The position numbers were made by a program, and so were the translations under genes. 64,000 bases of DNA from Agaricus subrufescens. Taxonomy: Eukaryota; Basidiomycota; Agaricomycetes; Agaricales; Agaricaceae. The notes beneath the pieces were generated by a model. That model was not told where the DNA came from, did no database searches, and saw only the letters and a list, made by a program, of their open reading frames with translations. Shown here piece after piece: positions 62,556 through 64,000 of this stretch. How positions within the stretch are numbered: position 1 is the stretch's first letter; each line of letters starts with the position of its first letter. The stretch covers positions 186,001 through 250,000 of the forward strand of contig CM057066.1 in NCBI GenBank assembly GCA_029945375.1. Reading direction: 5' to 3'.

Positions 62556-63008
62556 CGAGAAAGTTAATTTCCAGTATTTTTCCGCATACCATTCATTTTC
62601 ATTCGTTGTTTTTATTTTTATTTTACTCCGAGTCGGTTACGGCCGGGTAGTTACGACACTCCAGATACTAGTACATGCATACACGCTGCAGGCGTTCTAA
62701 CCTATTTCAAGATAAGAGTGCTAAAAAAAAAAAAGAAACAACGAATCCATTTCCGATTATGCCTAAAACTGATTCGAACAAAGGGTCACTCGAAATTTTT
62801 TTGATGTTCTTCCAAATCGGTTCAAGGAAAAGTGCGCCTTATTGTTATCTCCGATTTTGTAATCAAACAATGGAGTTTCAAGTAGATCAAGTACAACCAA
62901 CTGTTTATAAATTACATGCGACAATTATGGCGCAGAACAGTATACAAGAGATGAAACTTAGGAGTAGCTATATACAGAAGACCAAAAATAAACAAAGAAA
63001 GATTCGAT
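62556..63008. other. A/T-rich unique DNA
   Basis: No gene called. An open frame through 62675-63091 runs into the tRNA and is not credible as coding. An A-run lies at about 62722-62735. Confidence 0.4.
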
Positions 63009-63097
63009 CCGACCTGCCTGGTTCGAACAGGCGACATTCAGATATTACAGATTTTTCCTATTACAGTCTGACGCTCTTCCAACTGAGCTAAGGTCGG
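63009..63097 (-). tRNA. tRNA-Tyr (anticodon GTA) with intron
   Basis: Read on the minus strand, CCGACCT and AGGTCGG form the 7-bp acceptor stem. TAGCTCAGTTGGAAGAGC is the D-arm. TCAGA pairs with TCTGA around the anticodon loop CTGTAA, giving GTA. GCCTG-TTCGAAC-CAGGC is the T-arm. The sequence between the two anticodon-stem halves is 24 nt, so a 17-nt intron lies just 3' of the anticodon, the canonical place. Nuclear tRNA-Tyr genes of eukaryotes usually carry such an intron. Confidence 0.95.
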
Positions 63098-63454
63098 TTA
63101 TTGACACTGTCAAAATGGTATTATCGTCATTCTCACACTAACTAGAAAAAAGTATTAATACCTCCAATCCAGCCTTCCGCTTTAGTTTCTTTTCTTTTTT
63201 TTTTTCCCCCAATTTTCACACTACCGGAGTCGGACTTTTTTTGTGGGACCAAGAAAACATTGTATGATTGTCACATCATTAAAGAAATTACGAGTACAAC
63301 AAGAATTAACATAATGGCTTCATGTTTTGTAGCGTCTACAAGAAAACTTGGAACAGAAACGCATACATCATAATAAAGGCATCATTAAAAATTAACAAGA
63401 GAAGCGAGAATTAAGGGAGTGCGGTTGTTGAGTGAACAACTAAAAGAAGAGAAT
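63098..63454. other. Intergenic DNA
   Basis: No gene seen. It contains a pyrimidine-rich run (about 63180-63212) and probably the 3' UTR of the membrane protein gene that follows. Confidence 0.4.
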
Positions 63455-64000
63455 TTAAGCGGAACTATCACTTTTCACTTTCTCATCCATAACTGGAGAC
63501 GCAGCTTGAACGGGAGGGGGGAGCGGGTACTTGGGCTCCGTACGAGTGGCGGCCATAAACAGAATGACGGTAGCCATGAGACTAAAGAGGACTGCAATCC
63601 ATGGGAGAATGGCCACCAAACGCACTGAGAAAAGAGGTCAAGTGAGCATTTAAGTATAGACTGAGCGAGCGGAATGACAACTTACAATAGTTGAGTTCAT
63701 GATACACGGGCGTAAGACCGAACTGTTTTTGGATACTTTGAACAACTGATTCGGGTATTTGGATACTACCAATCATAGCTTCGACGCGTGCGCTGCGAGT
63801 TCGGAAGAAGTGAGTGAAAGGAACAAGAGTGGCGAAAAGCCACGCGGTAAAGAATCCGAGAACGTAAGCTTGAGCAGAGATCAGCTTAGACCGAGTGAAT
63901 GATGTGGGACGGAAAGTGAGGAGTGCGAGATAGCCGCAAGTAATGAGGAATATGATGATAGAAACTGCAGTGATGACTGCGCCAGTTTGGAAAACGTCTT
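63455..64000 (-). CDS. Multi-pass membrane protein, 3' part (5' end outside window)
   Basis: Two exons are visible: 64000-63686 and 63624-63455, joined across a 61-nt GT-AG intron. The visible 161 residues contain three hydrophobic segments, AVITAVSIIIFLITCGYLAL, AYVLGFFTAWLFATLVPF and VAILPWIAVLFSLMATVILF. A short polar tail follows with a Pro cluster (YPLPPPVQ) and the acidic/basic end VMDEKVKSDSSA. This looks like a small tetraspan-type membrane protein. I do not recognise the family. The frame, splice sites and hydrophobicity pattern all support a real gene outside the array. Confidence 0.8.

Noticed and set aside
62675..63091. 138-codon plus-strand frame
   Set aside because: It runs across most of the tRNA-Tyr gene and through A-rich sequence, with no domain or splice support.
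1..64000. CRISPR array or bacterial operon structure
   Set aside because: No short regularly spaced repeats; spliced genes and a tRNA with an intron show eukaryotic nuclear DNA.

Overview
The window is nuclear DNA of a filamentous basidiomycete, most likely a mushroom-forming agaricomycete. The evidence is the many short GT-AG introns (about 47-63 nt), the agaricomycete-type NACHT NTPases that open with a GFF..A..F-type segment, a KRE6/SKN1 family glucan-synthesis gene, and an intron-containing tRNA-Tyr. No species can be named from sequence alone.

About 59 kb is one expanded tandem array. Its unit is a convergent gene pair: an 11-exon NLR-like NACHT gene on the + strand, and about 0.8 kb downstream, tail to tail, a 7-exon KRE6/SKN1-type gene on the - strand. 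Unit A (about 1-5950) has an intact, most divergent NLR and a truncated KRE6 pseudogene. Unit B (12404-19690) has an intact NLR and a KRE6 pseudogene. Unit C (27134-34817) has an NLR with a late nonsense codon and an open KRE6 gene whose native 5' end has been replaced. Unit D (51534-59274) has an intact NLR and the only KRE6 copy with what looks like the native start. D sits against the unique right flank, so it may be the founder end of the array. At least four NLR 5' relics and several KRE6 fragments lie between the units.

The spacers (about 5.9-12.4, 19.7-27.1 and 34.8-51.5 kb) are mosaics of 0.2-0.6 kb modules reused in a similar order, up to seven times. Some carry decayed exon-like frames of genes I do not recognise. 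I see no reverse transcriptase, integrase or transposase.

The NLR protein (about 1,200 aa) has an N-terminal region, one NACHT ATPase (Walker A GxAGVGKS, Walker B IILDGLDEL, ASRPEP) and an NACHT-associated helical module. It has no WD40, TPR or ankyrin repeats. The C-terminal half is a second, P-loop-less copy of the NACHT-associated module and then the start of a third. Three introns sit at equivalent places and phases in the successive copies, so the protein grew by duplication of its own exons.

On the right (59.3-64 kb) there is unique DNA: the GC-rich presumed KRE6 promoter, one uncertain open frame, a decayed tRNA-Tyr, a good tRNA-Tyr, and the 3' end of a multi-pass membrane protein gene. 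The functional tie between the NLR (intracellular sensing or heterokaryon incompatibility in this class) and KRE6 (wall beta-1,6-glucan assembly) is not known. Their repeated co-duplication is the most interesting biological question in this window.
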